DNA from: an uncultured Pelagibacteraceae bacterium
GTDB taxonomy: Bacteria > Pseudomonadota > Alphaproteobacteria > Pelagibacterales > Pelagibacteraceae
Assembly: GCA_902536925.1 (NCBI GenBank)
Contig: CACAZL010000001.1
Location: 85,845 to 149,844, forward strand
Length of the DNA: 64,000 nucleotides
Direction of reading: 5' to 3'
In this document: piece after piece, positions 43,276-53,843 of the stretch
Position numbering within the stretch: the stretch's first letter is position 1
Layout of the letters: every line of letters starts with the position of its first letter
Position numbers and translations under genes: made by a program
The notes under the pieces: generated by a model
Told to the model about the DNA's origin: nothing
What the model saw: the letters and a program-made list of their open reading frames with translations, nothing else
Database searches by the model: none

Positions 43276-44569
43276 ATATATAAAAAATATTTTACCTAAA
43301 AGACTTTTTTATAGAGGTCTACTTATAGTTGCTGTTCCAATAGTTGTTATGCAAATCACTATTTCGTTAGTTTTTTTTGATAGTCTATGGATCAAAACTA
43401 ATTCTGGAATGACAAGAGCATTGGTTTCTGAAGTCAAAACTTTTGTAGACGCTTATGATAACGATGAAACGAACAAAGATTTTATAATAATTTTATTCAA
43501 GGAACATTTGGGTTTTAATATTAAATATGAAAAAGATAAAATCTTGCCAAATAAAATACCAGAAAGATGGTTCAGTCCAGTGGATCGATCGCTAAGAAGG
43601 GAATTAAAGAAAAAAAATTTAACTTATTGGTTTGATACAACAAACTTCAAAGAAGTTGTTGATTTAAAAATAGGATATTCAAAAGGATATTTTCAGTTTT
43701 ATATTCCAAGAGATAGACTAACTACAAGCTCGGTTAGATTATTTGGTCTTTGGATAACATTGCCAGCATTATTAATGATAGCAGTAGCAATAATTTTTTT
43801 AAAGAATCAAACTAGACCCATAACCAAACTTGCAGAGGCATCTGAAAGATTTGGAAGAGGTGAAGATATTGACGAATTTAGACCTTCTGGAGCACTCGAA
43901 ATCCGAAAAGCTGGTTTAGAATTTGATAAAATGAGAAAAAGAATAATAAGACATCTTAATCAAAGATCTGAAATGCTATCAGGAATCAGCCACGATTTAA
44001 GAACACCTTTAACAAGGATAAAACTTCAAATAGCGATGATTAAAGACAAAAGTGTCGTTGAAAAACTATCAAGAGACGTTGATGAAATGGAAAAAATGTT
44101 AAATGAATATCTTCAATTCGCAAGATCTGGAGCAAAAGATAAAACTGAAACGTTTGATATATCTGTCCTTCTTGAAGATTTATGTAAAAAATATGAAAAA
44201 CCAAATATAAAATATTTTTTAAAAGAAAAGGTTTATTTTGATGGAAGAAAAAATTTAATTAGTAGATGTATTAATAATCTAATAGATAACTCTCTAAAAT
44301 TTGCTGATAATGTTGAATTGTATCTAAAAAAAGGAAGATCAACTATTAATATCTCAATAGAGGATGATGGTCCAGGAATACCACAAAAAGAACATCAAAA
44401 TGTTTTGAAGCCATTTTATAAAATTGACAAAAGTAGATCAGAAACAAAATCAAGTGTTGGTCTTGGCTTAGCTATATCATCAGATGTCGTAAAATCACAT
44501 GGGGGAGATCTTAAATTTGATAAGTCTAGTTTAGGTGGATTAAAAGTTATTATTTCTTTGCCCGTTTAG
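43247..44569 (+). CDS. EnvZ-like sensor histidine kinase
   Basis: Two TM segments, HAMP, LSGISHDLRTPLTRIKLQIAMI, NLIDNSLKFAD, EDDGPGIP, VGLGLAIS; possible internal start MFYGLSRYIKN. Confidence 0.93.
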   Translation: MKVMFYGLSRYIKNILPKRLFYRGLLIVAVPIVVMQITISLVFFDSLWIKTNSGMTRALVSEVKTFVDAYDNDETNKDFIIILFKEHLGFNIKYEKDKILPNKIPERWFSPVDRSLRRELKKKNLTYWFDTTNFKEVVDLKIGYSKGYFQFYIPRDRLTTSSVRLFGLWITLPALLMIAVAIIFLKNQTRPITKLAEASERFGRGEDIDEFRPSGALEIRKAGLEFDKMRKRIIRHLNQRSEMLSGISHDLRTPLTRIKLQIAMIKDKSVVEKLSRDVDEMEKMLNEYLQFARSGAKDKTETFDISVLLEDLCKKYEKPNIKYFLKEKVYFDGRKNLISRCINNLIDNSLKFADNVELYLKKGRSTINISIEDDGPGIPQKEHQNVLKPFYKIDKSRSETKSSVGLGLAISSDVVKSHGGDLKFDKSSLGGLKVIISLPV

Positions 44570-44792
44570 TTTTTTTTTTAACTTTTTTTTCAACAATTTT
44601 TTTTTCTAATTTTTCAATTCTTTTATTTAATATATCGATTTCATCTTTACTTACTAAATTCATTTTAAGAATAATTTCCTCTTTTTTTGATCGTAAAATA
44701 TTTACTACTTCATCACTAAAATCTTTGTAATTGACCAGTCCATCTTCCAAAAATTTTGCAAATTTATCAAATACGAATCTTGATTTTGACAT
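44550..44792 (-). CDS. UbiK/BMFP (YqiC)-family accessory protein
   Basis: 80 aa, helical N-terminus and coiled-coil LVSKDEIDILNKRIEKLEKKI with a basic tail. Confidence 0.65.
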   Translation of the reverse strand: MSKSRFVFDKFAKFLEDGLVNYKDFSDEVVNILRSKKEEIILKMNLVSKDEIDILNKRIEKLEKKIVEKKVKKKTKRAKK

Positions 44793-44840
44793 AATAATTT
44801 CTTATCAAAGTTTAAGTAATATTTATAATATTACAATTAA

Positions 44841-45617
44841 ATGTTTATTAATAATTTTGACCCAGTCGCTTTTGAGATCTTTTCATTAGAAATTAGATGG
44901 TATTCCTTGTCTTATATATTTGGCTTAGCATTTGGTTGGTATTTTGCAAAAAACAAACTAATCAAAGATAACGCTCAGAGAGAATATTTTGATGATTATA
45001 TAACTTATTTGATCATAAGTATCATCCTTGGTGGAAGAGTTGGATATGTAATTATTTATGACCCTAATTATTTTATCAGTAATCCAGTTGAGATTATAAA
45101 AATTTGGCAAGGAGGCATGTCTTTTCACGGTGCACTAATTGGAATTATTATAGGAACTTATTTTTTCTGCAAAAATAAAAATCAAAATATTTTTAGTTAT
45201 TTAGATGTGGTTGCTGTTTGTTCTCCTATAGGAATTTTTTTAGGAAGAATATCAAATTTCATAAACTCAGAGCTTTATGGAATAGAAACAAATGTACCAT
45301 GGTCGGTAAAATTTATAAAAATTGATGATTTAAATCGACACCCTTCACAAATTTATGAGGCAATATTTGAGGGAGTTGTTCTATTTATTATTTTAAGTAT
45401 GTTGTATAATAGATTAAGGAATACACCTGGTATTATTTCAGGTTATTTTTTAATTTTATACTCATCTTTTAGATTTGTTATCGAGTTCTTCAGAGAACCA
45501 GATCAACAACTAGGTTATTTATTTTTCAATTTGAGTATGGGGCAAATAATAAGTTGTATAGCACTAACCTGCGGATTAATTATCATCTATTATAAAAATG
45601 CTAATAGGACAGAATAA
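44841..45617 (+). CDS. lgt: Prolipoprotein diacylglyceryl transferase
   Basis: IRWYSLSYIFGLAFGWYF, GGRVGYVIIYD, WQGGMSFHGALIG, GRISNFINSELYG, RHPSQIYEA. Confidence 0.96.
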   Translation: MFINNFDPVAFEIFSLEIRWYSLSYIFGLAFGWYFAKNKLIKDNAQREYFDDYITYLIISIILGGRVGYVIIYDPNYFISNPVEIIKIWQGGMSFHGALIGIIIGTYFFCKNKNQNIFSYLDVVAVCSPIGIFLGRISNFINSELYGIETNVPWSVKFIKIDDLNRHPSQIYEAIFEGVVLFIILSMLYNRLRNTPGIISGYFLILYSSFRFVIEFFREPDQQLGYLFFNLSMGQIISCIALTCGLIIIYYKNANRTE

Positions 45618-46638
45618 AAAAATCTCATTGGATAGATTTATTTATAAATCTTTGTATGACAAGGATAATGGTTATTATATTAAAAAAAATCCTTTTGGAA
45701 AAAAAGGTGATTTCATAACATCTCCGAATATTTCTGTTCTTTTTTCAGAAATGATATCTATTTGGTTAATTTCATTTTGGGAGACTTTAAAAAAACCAAA
45801 AAAAATAAATATTGTAGAGCTGGGCGCAGGTAATGGTGAGATGATGTCACAAATTATAAAAACTTTAAATAATTTTAGTGAAATTAGTTTATCTGCCAAT
45901 TTCTTAATTTTAGAAAAAAGTCCATTACTGATAAAAATTCAGAAGGATAAAATAGATAAGAAAAAAGTAAGCTGGATTAAAAATTTAAAAGAAATTCCAA
46001 AGGCTCCGACTATATTCTTAGCTAATGAGTTTTTTGATGCTTTTCCAATCAAGCAGTTTTTAAAGAAAAGCAATAATTGGTATGAAAAATATGTAGCATA
46101 CAAAAAAAATAAGTTTGAAGTTTGTGATCAAAAAGTGTCATCAAAAATAATTGAGAAATATTTAGGTAAGGATATAAAAAAAGAAAAATTTGTTGAATAT
46201 TCACCTTCAGCAATGAAATTTGTTAATGAAATAGGGAATTTTATTTTTAAAAATAATGGTGGTTTATTAATGATAGACTATGGCTTTACCAGTGGAAAAA
46301 TGAAAAATACTTTGCAAAGTGTTGAGAAGCATAGAAAAATCAGTTTTTTAGAAAATCCCTATAATTCAGATATTACTCATTTAATAAATTTTAAAATGTA
46401 CGAGAAAGAGTTTGCAAATTCTAATTTGAAATCTTTAATAACAACCCAAGGTAATTTCTTAATTAAATTAGGAATATTAAAAAGAGCTGAGATAATAAGT
46501 AAAAATTTACAATTTAGTAAGAAAGCTGACATATTTTATAGAATAAAAAGATTAATTGATGCAAAATATATGGGCTCTTTGTTTAAAGTATTATTTGTAA
46601 GCAAATCCAAAAATAATTTTAATTTGGGTTTTAAGTGA
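45598..46638 (+). CDS. SAM-dependent methyltransferase, MidA/NDUFAF7 family
   Basis: GYYIKKNPFGKKGDFITSPNISVLFSEMI, NIVELGAGNGEMM, FLANEFFDAFPIKQF, LLMIDYGF. Confidence 0.9.
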   Translation: MLIGQNKKISLDRFIYKSLYDKDNGYYIKKNPFGKKGDFITSPNISVLFSEMISIWLISFWETLKKPKKINIVELGAGNGEMMSQIIKTLNNFSEISLSANFLILEKSPLLIKIQKDKIDKKKVSWIKNLKEIPKAPTIFLANEFFDAFPIKQFLKKSNNWYEKYVAYKKNKFEVCDQKVSSKIIEKYLGKDIKKEKFVEYSPSAMKFVNEIGNFIFKNNGGLLMIDYGFTSGKMKNTLQSVEKHRKISFLENPYNSDITHLINFKMYEKEFANSNLKSLITTQGNFLIKLGILKRAEIISKNLQFSKKADIFYRIKRLIDAKYMGSLFKVLFVSKSKNNFNLGFK

Positions 46639-47387
46639 TTAAGTCAAAAATTTTTAAAGATCAAAAATCCATTTCACATTATTTTTTTGATAGATTAGGT
46701 GGTACCTCAAAAGGAATCTACAAAAGTTTAAATTGTGGAAAAGGTTCAAAAGATAAAATTGCTAATATAAGTAAAAATTTAAAAATAGTTTCAAAAAAAA
46801 TAGGCTGCTCAAGAGAAAATCTAGTTTCTCTTAATCAAATTCACAGTAACAAAGTTTATAAAATAAGTGGTATTCCAAAAAAAAGATTGACTGGTGATGC
46901 GATGATTACAAATAAGCGAAATATTGCAATTAGTATACTAACTGCAGATTGTGCACCAATTCTAATTATAGAAAAAAAGCAAAAATTTGTTGGTGCAATA
47001 CATGCTGGGTGGAAAGGTGCTTTTAAGGGAATAGTAAAAAAAACAATTCAACTTTTAAAAAAGAATGGATGCTCAGAGAAAGATATGATTGCTTGCATTG
47101 GGCCATGTATAAAAAAAAATAGCTATGAAGTAAAAAATGATTTTTTTAAATTGTTTAAGAAAAAAAACAAAAAAAATATGAATTTCTTCATATTTAAAAA
47201 GAAAAAAATTTATTTTGATTTAAGTGAATATATAAAATCTCAATTTTATGAAAATGGAGTAAAAAAAATAGATATAATAAGAAAAGATACCTACGCTTTA
47301 GAAAATAACTTTTTTAGTTCTAGGAGATCAAAAAAAAATAAGCATAACGATTATGGTAGAAATATTTCTGCAATTATGATTAAATAG
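46635..47387 (+). CDS. pgeF: YfiH/PgeF family peptidoglycan editing/purine nucleoside-metabolising protein (GTG start)
   Basis: LNQIHSNKVYKI, GDAMITNKRNIAISILTADCAPILI, GAIHAGWKGAFKGIV, ACIGPCIKKNSYEV. Confidence 0.9.
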   Translation: MIKSKIFKDQKSISHYFFDRLGGTSKGIYKSLNCGKGSKDKIANISKNLKIVSKKIGCSRENLVSLNQIHSNKVYKISGIPKKRLTGDAMITNKRNIAISILTADCAPILIIEKKQKFVGAIHAGWKGAFKGIVKKTIQLLKKNGCSEKDMIACIGPCIKKNSYEVKNDFFKLFKKKNKKNMNFFIFKKKKIYFDLSEYIKSQFYENGVKKIDIIRKDTYALENNFFSSRRSKKNKHNDYGRNISAIMIK

Positions 47388-47397
47388 GATATCTCGG

Positions 47398-48330
47398 ATG
47401 AAAATTCTCACAGGAAACAGTAATAAACATCTTAGTCAAAAAATATCTAAATTTTTAAAAAATAGACTAGTGAATTCAAACATAAAAAAATTTGCAGACG
47501 GAGAAATCTACATAGAAATTAATGAAAATATTAGAGGCAATAGTATTTTTTTAATTCAATCCGTTTCATCTCCTGCAAATGACAATTTAATGGAATTACT
47601 ACTATCGATTGATGCTTTAAAAAGATCATCAGCCAAAAACATAACTGCTGTGATCCCATATTTTGGATATGCAAGACAAGATAGAAAGGTGGTTCCTAGA
47701 ACATCTATATCTGCAAAACTTGTATCTAACCTTATTGCAAAAGCAGGAGCAGATAGAGTCGTTACAGTTGATTTACACTCTGGACAAATTCAAGGGTTTT
47801 TTGATATTCCAGTAGATAACTTATTTGCAACTCCAATATTTGCTAGACATATAAAAAAGAAATTAAAAAAAAATAATATAATCTGTGTTGCTCCGGATGT
47901 AGGTGGTACCGCAAGAGCAAGAGCTTTGGGGAAATTATTAAATGTAGATTTAGCGATAGTAGATAAAAGAAGACCTGCTCCTGGAAAGTCAGAAGTAATG
48001 AATGTAATTGGAAATGTTAAAAATAAAACTTGTATATTAGTTGATGATATAATCGACTCTGGTGGAACAATTGTAAATGCAGCTTCTGAACTAAAAAAAA
48101 GAGGAGCTAAAGATGTTCACGTGTATGTAACACATGGCGTATTAAGTGGTAATGCTGTTGAAAAAATTAAGAAATCTTCGATAAAAAATTTAGTTGTAAC
48201 TGATACAATAGATAATTCTATGAAAGTTAAAAAAACTAAGAATATTGAGGTATTAACAATCTCTAATTTGGTTGGAGAAGCTATTAAAAGAATATCAAAT
48301 TCTACCTCAGTATCAGATCTATTTAAATAA
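47398..48330 (+). CDS. prs: Ribose-phosphate pyrophosphokinase
   Basis: FADGEIYIEINENIRG, YFGYARQDRKVVPRTSISAKLVSNL, VDLHSGQIQGFFDIPVDNLFATP, CILVDDIIDSGGTI. Confidence 0.97.
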   Translation: MKILTGNSNKHLSQKISKFLKNRLVNSNIKKFADGEIYIEINENIRGNSIFLIQSVSSPANDNLMELLLSIDALKRSSAKNITAVIPYFGYARQDRKVVPRTSISAKLVSNLIAKAGADRVVTVDLHSGQIQGFFDIPVDNLFATPIFARHIKKKLKKNNIICVAPDVGGTARARALGKLLNVDLAIVDKRRPAPGKSEVMNVIGNVKNKTCILVDDIIDSGGTIVNAASELKKRGAKDVHVYVTHGVLSGNAVEKIKKSSIKNLVVTDTIDNSMKVKKTKNIEVLTISNLVGEAIKRISNSTSVSDLFK

Positions 48331-48375
48331 TTTACTTGTAAAATTTAGATTCATAAGTTAAAAACCCGTCACTTT

Positions 48376-49092
48376 ATGAGTTTATTAGCAGCCACAATAA
48401 GACAAACAAAAACTAAGGGTCAAATTAAATCTCTTAGAAGTAAAGGTATGGTTCCAGGAATAATTTATGGAGGAGAGGATCCAAATCAAAAAATCTCTGT
48501 CTCTGTTAAAGAAGTAAAAAATTTATTAAATAAAGAAAATATTTTATCAAATATTATTTCAATTAATATTGATGGGAAAGAACAAAAAGTTTTACCAAGA
48601 GTTATTGATTTTGATACAGTTACAGATGAGCCTATACATTTAGATTTTTTAAGAATTGTTAAAGGTGCAAAAGTAATTTTAGAAATTCCAGTTAAGTTTA
48701 TAAACCATGAATTATCACCAGGATTAAAAAGAGGTGGAGTTTTGAATATAGTAAGACGAAAAGTTGAATTAAGATGTCCTACAGAAAATATACCGACAGA
48801 ATTAGTTGTGGATTTAAATAACTTAGATATTGGAGCAAGTATTAAAATATCTTTCATAAATTTACCTGAAAATGTAACACCTACAATTCAAGGAAGAGAC
48901 TTTGTAATCGCAACCGTCGCAGCACCAACGGTTGTTAAAGAGCCTGAAAAACCTGCAGAAGCTGAGGGAGAAGGTGGAGAAGCTACGGAGGCAGCTGCAG
49001 ATGGAGAGGCTAAACCTGAAGAAGGTGCAGAAAAAGCTGCAGATGGTGATAAAGGAAAAGAAGAAGGAAAAGCTCCAGCAGAGAAAAAATAA
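48376..49092 (+). CDS. rplY: 50S ribosomal protein L25/general stress protein Ctc with Ala/Glu-rich C-terminal tail
   Basis: Short N-terminal L25 domain (GMVPGIIYGG, VDFDTVTDEPIHLDFLRI), CTC beta-domain, low-complexity tail EAEGEGGEATEAAADGEAKPEEGAEKAADG. Confidence 0.93.
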   Translation: MSLLAATIRQTKTKGQIKSLRSKGMVPGIIYGGEDPNQKISVSVKEVKNLLNKENILSNIISINIDGKEQKVLPRVIDFDTVTDEPIHLDFLRIVKGAKVILEIPVKFINHELSPGLKRGGVLNIVRRKVELRCPTENIPTELVVDLNNLDIGASIKISFINLPENVTPTIQGRDFVIATVAAPTVVKEPEKPAEAEGEGGEATEAAADGEAKPEEGAEKAADGDKGKEEGKAPAEKK

Positions 49093-49120
49093 TAATCTGT
49101 GAAAATAATTATAAAATAAA

Positions 49121-49681
49121 ATGTTGTTACTCGTAGGTTTGGGCAATCCAACCCCAAACAGTCATAATAATAGACATAATATAGGTTTTAAAGTTGTAGA
49201 TGCAATAAATCAAAAATTTAGTCTTTCAAAGCAAAAGCCAAAATTTAAGGGTTTGCTTACAACAGGTAATATTGGTGAAAAGAAAATTTATGCTATCAAA
49301 CCTCTGACTTTCATGAACAACTCTGGAATATGTATCAGAGAATTGCTTGAATATTTCAAAATAGATGCAGAAGATGTCATTGTTTTTCATGATGATCTAG
49401 ATGTAGAGTTTGGAAAAATAAAGGCAAAATTCGGTGGATCAAGTGCAGGTCACAATGGAGTTGCTTCAATAGATAAATTTATTGGAAAAGACTATTCAAG
49501 AGTGAGGATTGGGATTGGAAAGCCAGAGAATAAAATGTCTGTATCAGACTTTGTTTTAAATGATTTTTCAGACGATGAACAAGAACACTTAGAAAAAATT
49601 ACTCACAATATAATAGACTCTATTGCTATTTTGATAGATAAAAAATTAGATTTATTCTCAAGTAAAGTTAACAATAATTAA
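49121..49681 (+). CDS. pth: Peptidyl-tRNA hydrolase
   Basis: LLVGLGNPTPNSHNNRHNIGFKVVD, KPLTFMNNSG, VFHDDLDVEFGKIKAKFGGSSAGHNG. Confidence 0.96.
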   Translation: MLLLVGLGNPTPNSHNNRHNIGFKVVDAINQKFSLSKQKPKFKGLLTTGNIGEKKIYAIKPLTFMNNSGICIRELLEYFKIDAEDVIVFHDDLDVEFGKIKAKFGGSSAGHNGVASIDKFIGKDYSRVRIGIGKPENKMSVSDFVLNDFSDDEQEHLEKITHNIIDSIAILIDKKLDLFSSKVNNN

Positions 49682-50755
49682 ATGGGTTTTAAGTGTGGTA
49701 TAGTTGGTTTACCAAATGTTGGTAAATCTACTTTATTTAATGCACTTACAAATTCAAGTAAAGCTCAAGCAGCAAATTTTCCTTTCTGTACGATAGATCC
49801 AAATATAGGTGTAGTTCCTGTACCAGATTATAGGTTAGATGAATTGGTTAAAATTTCAAATTCAAAAAAAAAAATAAATACCACAATATCTTTTGTTGAT
49901 ATAGCAGGATTAGTCGAAGGAGCCTCTAAAGGTGAAGGATTAGGTAACAAATTCTTATCCCACATAAGAGAAGTGGATGCTGTTATTCATTTAATTAGGT
50001 GTTTTGATTCTGATAATATTCAGAATGTAAATCCAACAGTTGATCCCATCAGAGATTTAGAAATAATTGAAACAGAAATGTCTTTAGCTGATTTGGAATC
50101 TATCCAAAAAAGACTTGATAGGAAAAATAAAAAAAATAATGACGAAAATCAAAACCAAATTCTAGAAAGAGCTCAGAATTTAATTAATAATAACGATGAT
50201 ATAAATAAATTATACGAAGAATTTGATAAAAAAGATGTTAAATTATCAGGATTATTGTCAACAAAACCTAAATTGTATGTTTGTAATGTTGACGAAAATA
50301 GCATTGATAAAGGCAATGATTATACAAAAAGTTTTATTGAAAAATATGGTTCTAAAAACACTCTAACTATTTCAGCTGAAATAGAAAATCAATTAAATGA
50401 ACTAGAAAATGAAGAAAGAAAAAACTATATGAAAATGATCAATGTAGATGATACTGGATTAAATTTATTAATCAAAAAAGGATATGACCTTTTATCTTTA
50501 GAGACGTTTTTCACTTCAGGAGTTGAGGAGACAAGGGCTTGGACAATTAACAAAAATTGCATGGCGCCTCAAGCAGCAGGTATAATTCATACAGATTTTG
50601 AAAAAGGTTTTATAAGAGCAGAAACTGTGTCTTATCAAGATTTCGTTGGTAGTGGTGGTTGGTTTAAATCAAGAGAAAACGGCAAAATGAGATTAGAAGG
50701 CAAAGATTATATCGTTAAAGATGGGGATGTTCTAAACTTTAGATTCAACACGTGA
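49682..50755 (+). CDS. ychF: Redox-regulated ATPase/GTP-binding protein YchF
   Basis: GIVGLPNVGKSTLFNALTNS, ANFPFCTIDPNIG, FVDIAGLVEGASKGEGLGNKFL, C-terminal TGS domain. Confidence 0.97.
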   Translation: MGFKCGIVGLPNVGKSTLFNALTNSSKAQAANFPFCTIDPNIGVVPVPDYRLDELVKISNSKKKINTTISFVDIAGLVEGASKGEGLGNKFLSHIREVDAVIHLIRCFDSDNIQNVNPTVDPIRDLEIIETEMSLADLESIQKRLDRKNKKNNDENQNQILERAQNLINNNDDINKLYEEFDKKDVKLSGLLSTKPKLYVCNVDENSIDKGNDYTKSFIEKYGSKNTLTISAEIENQLNELENEERKNYMKMINVDDTGLNLLIKKGYDLLSLETFFTSGVEETRAWTINKNCMAPQAAGIIHTDFEKGFIRAETVSYQDFVGSGGWFKSRENGKMRLEGKDYIVKDGDVLNFRFNT

Positions 50756-51514
50756 CCATATTTTCTTCATAGTAAAGTAAACCAATACAGTCAATATTAT
50801 CAAATAAGCTATAACTCTAAATCCTGTTTTATGTCTTTGCTCTAAATGTGGTTCCGCTGACCACATCAGAAAATTTGTAACATCTTTAGACATTTGCTCA
50901 GCTGTTGCTTTTGTTCCATCTGAATACTCAATTAAATCATCAGATAAAGGAGCTGGCATTTTAATTTTATTACCATACATATACTTATTGTAATAAACAC
51001 CATCATCAAGTTCTACACCCTCTGGTGGTTCAGAATATCCTAATAACAAGGAATAAATATAATCTGCTCCGCCTTTTCTTGCCTTAACTAGAACAGACAT
51101 ATCTGGTGGATAAGCACCACCATTAGCAGCTTTAGCTTCTTGCTCATTAGCATATGGCATCACGAATTTATCAGATAATTTGGCTGGTCTTACAAACATT
51201 TCTCCAGTGCTGTCAGGACCATCTGTTACCTCAAAACTTGCAGCTATTGCTTTGGCCTCTGCTTCAGAAAATTCTGGTCCACCCTTTTCTGCCAAATTTC
51301 TATAGGTTAAATATTTCATAGAATGGCAAGAAGCACATACTTCTGTATATACTTGATAACCCCTTTGAAGTGATGCTCTATCAAATTTTCCAAAGAGACC
51401 TTTGAAAGTCCATTTAGTCTCTAAAAAAGGAGGTGATTTTTCAGCGGAGTTAGATGAATTTAGTACTATAACTGAGAATATTAATACAAAAAAAATATTT
51501 TTTAACTTACTCAC
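50732..51514 (-). CDS. petC: Ubiquinol-cytochrome c reductase cytochrome c1
   Basis: [29 protein letters not shown] (CxxCH heme site), C-terminal TM anchor; last gene of petABC. Confidence 0.95.
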   Translation of the reverse strand: MSKLKNIFFVLIFSVIVLNSSNSAEKSPPFLETKWTFKGLFGKFDRASLQRGYQVYTEVCASCHSMKYLTYRNLAEKGGPEFSEAEAKAIAASFEVTDGPDSTGEMFVRPAKLSDKFVMPYANEQEAKAANGGAYPPDMSVLVKARKGGADYIYSLLLGYSEPPEGVELDDGVYYNKYMYGNKIKMPAPLSDDLIEYSDGTKATAEQMSKDVTNFLMWSAEPHLEQRHKTGFRVIAYLIILTVLVYFTMKKIWSRVESKV

Positions 51515-52782
51515 TTTATTGTTTTTTCAATTTTTTCATCACTCCTTGCTGCAGCTAAATTTGGCGAGCCTCCTAAAACTGGCTCTGTAATACTCAAAGG
51601 CAGCGGGGTAGTTTTTTCTTTCCATCCTAAAACTGGAAGAATAATTAAAAAATGCGCAAAGTAATACGCTGTAGCAACTCTTGCTATTAACAAGTACAAT
51701 CCTTCAGCTGGCATCGCTCCCACATATCCAAGAATTAAAACATCAGCTACCAAGATCCAGTAGAACTGTCTAAATAACGGTCTGAAAACCGCTGATCTAA
51801 CTTTTGACGTATCCAACCATGGTAAAGCAGCTAAAATTAAAATAGCTGATAACATTGCAACAACACCCATAAGTTTATCAGGAACAGATCTTAAGATCGC
51901 ATAGAAAGGTAATAAGTACCACTCAGGAACTATATGAGCGGGAGTAACAAGTGGATCCGCCTCGATATAATTATCAGCATGTCCTAAAATATTTGGCTGA
52001 TAAAATACAAACAACGCAAAAACAATACAAAACATTAATAACGCAAAAGCATCTTTAATTACGATGTATGGATGAAAAGGAACTGTATCTTTAGAAGGTT
52101 TTTTAATATCAATACCAACTGGATTGTTATTTCCAGGAACATGTAATGCCCATATGTGAAGTACTACAAGCCCTAGTATTAAAAACGGTATCAAGTAATG
52201 CAGAGTAAAAAATCTTGTTAAAGTTGGATTGTCAACTGAGTAACCACCCCATAACCAAGTTGTTATACTCTCTCCCACAAGTGGTATTGCACTAAATAAA
52301 TTTGTTATTACTGTTGCTCCCCAAAAACTCATTTGTCCCCAAGGAAGAACATATCCCATAAAAGCAGCTGCCATCATTAGCAGATAAATTATAATTCCAA
52401 GTATCCAAATTATTTCTCTAGGAGATTTATATGATCCGTAAAATAAAGATCTAAAAATATGAATATAAACTGCGAGGAAAAACATAGAAGCACCATTTGC
52501 GTGAACATATCTTAACAACCATCCATAATTCACATCTCTCATTATATGTTCGACACTGCTGAATGCCATATCTGCATGAGCAATGTAGTGCATAGCCAAA
52601 ACTAATCCTGTAACTATTTGGGTAATTAAGCAAAAAGTTAATATCCCACCAAAAGTCCACCAGTAATTTAAATTTTTTGGTGTAGGGTAATCTGTTAAGT
52701 GATTTGCCAATGTAAGCAAAGGCAATCTATCATTAAACCATTTACCAAACTTTGAACTAGGTGTGTATTCGTGATCACTCAT
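51511..52782 (-). CDS. petB: Ubiquinol-cytochrome c reductase cytochrome b
   Basis: [66 protein letters not shown]. Confidence 0.98.
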   Translation of the reverse strand: MSDHEYTPSSKFGKWFNDRLPLLTLANHLTDYPTPKNLNYWWTFGGILTFCLITQIVTGLVLAMHYIAHADMAFSSVEHIMRDVNYGWLLRYVHANGASMFFLAVYIHIFRSLFYGSYKSPREIIWILGIIIYLLMMAAAFMGYVLPWGQMSFWGATVITNLFSAIPLVGESITTWLWGGYSVDNPTLTRFFTLHYLIPFLILGLVVLHIWALHVPGNNNPVGIDIKKPSKDTVPFHPYIVIKDAFALLMFCIVFALFVFYQPNILGHADNYIEADPLVTPAHIVPEWYLLPFYAILRSVPDKLMGVVAMLSAILILAALPWLDTSKVRSAVFRPLFRQFYWILVADVLILGYVGAMPAEGLYLLIARVATAYYFAHFLIILPVLGWKEKTTPLPLSITEPVLGGSPNLAAARSDEKIEKTIK

Positions 52783-52784
52783 AT

Positions 52785-53306
52785 TTATCCAATCTTAATC
52801 GTGTTAGTATTTACAAATTCGTATTTAGGTATTTCCATATTAGTTGGAGCTGGTCCTTTTCTAATTCTACCAGATGTATCATAATGAGAACCATGGCAAG
52901 GACAAAACCAACCATCATAATCACCTTTATCTGTTAATGGAACACATCCTAGATGAGTACAAATCCCAAGCATCACTAACCATTCAGGATTCTTTGCTCT
53001 ATCTTCATCTTTTTCAGGATGCTTAAGATCATTGATGTCAACTGCTCTCGCTTTTTTAATTTCATCATCCGTTCTTCTCTTTATAAAAACAGGTTTACCT
53101 CTCCAAAGAACCGTTAAAGATTGTCCGGGTTGCATTGAACTTACATCTACTTCTGTGCTTGCTAATGCTTTTACAGAGGCATCTGGGTTCATTTGATCGA
53201 CTAATGGCCAAACAGCAGCACCTACTCCAACTGCACCTGCTGCGGCAGTAGCAGTAAACAAGAAATCTCTTCTGTTGGTCTTTTTTTCGTCTTTTTGATC
53301 TGACAT
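52785..53306 (-). CDS. petA: Ubiquinol-cytochrome c reductase Rieske iron-sulfur subunit
   Basis: [17 protein letters not shown] Tat-like N-terminus; CTHLGCVP and CPCHGSHYD Rieske boxes. Confidence 0.97.
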   Translation of the reverse strand: MSDQKDEKKTNRRDFLFTATAAAGAVGVGAAVWPLVDQMNPDASVKALASTEVDVSSMQPGQSLTVLWRGKPVFIKRRTDDEIKKARAVDINDLKHPEKDEDRAKNPEWLVMLGICTHLGCVPLTDKGDYDGWFCPCHGSHYDTSGRIRKGPAPTNMEIPKYEFVNTNTIKIG

Positions 53307-53366
53307 CTTTAATATTTTATAACTTTGGTAATATATGATTTCATATAATAAAAAAGAGATATTTCT

Positions 53367-53843
53367 ATGGTAACAATGACACAGAAACCTTTAAAACACG
53401 GTCTAAAAGTAGCTCTATATCAGCCGGATATTCCTCAAAATACAGCTTCAATTATTCGAACTTGTTCTTGCCTAGGGGCTAGTTTAGAAATCATTGAACC
53501 TTGTGGGTTTTTATTTAGCGATAAAAGGTTCAAGAGAGTTGTTATGGATTATTTAGATTACAGTGAAATTAAATTTTACAAGAGCCCTAAAGAATTCTTT
53601 GATGAAAATAGTAAAAATAGAGTGGTTTTAATGACGACAAAAGCTAGCAAAGTTTATACAAAGTTTAAATTTAAGCGTAATGATATATTGCTCTTTGGCA
53701 GAGAAAGTGCTGGTGTTCCAGAAGATGTACATTCTAAGGTTAATGAAAGAATTAAGATACCAATGATAAAAAATAAAAGATCATTAAACATTTCAATATC
53801 AGTGGCCATAGGAGCTTCAGAATTTATAAGACAGTTAAGTTAA
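53367..53843 (+). CDS. trmL: tRNA (cytidine(34)-2'-O)-methyltransferase (SPOUT)
   Basis: [61 protein letters not shown]. Confidence 0.93.
   Translation: MVTMTQKPLKHGLKVALYQPDIPQNTASIIRTCSCLGASLEIIEPCGFLFSDKRFKRVVMDYLDYSEIKFYKSPKEFFDENSKNRVVLMTTKASKVYTKFKFKRNDILLFGRESAGVPEDVHSKVNERIKIPMIKNKRSLNISISVAIGASEFIRQLS

Noticed and set aside
48862-49157. Two Cys/Ser/Phe-rich antisense ORFs (94 and 89 aa)
   Set aside because: Mirror of the rplY low-complexity Ala/Glu tail; compositional artefacts
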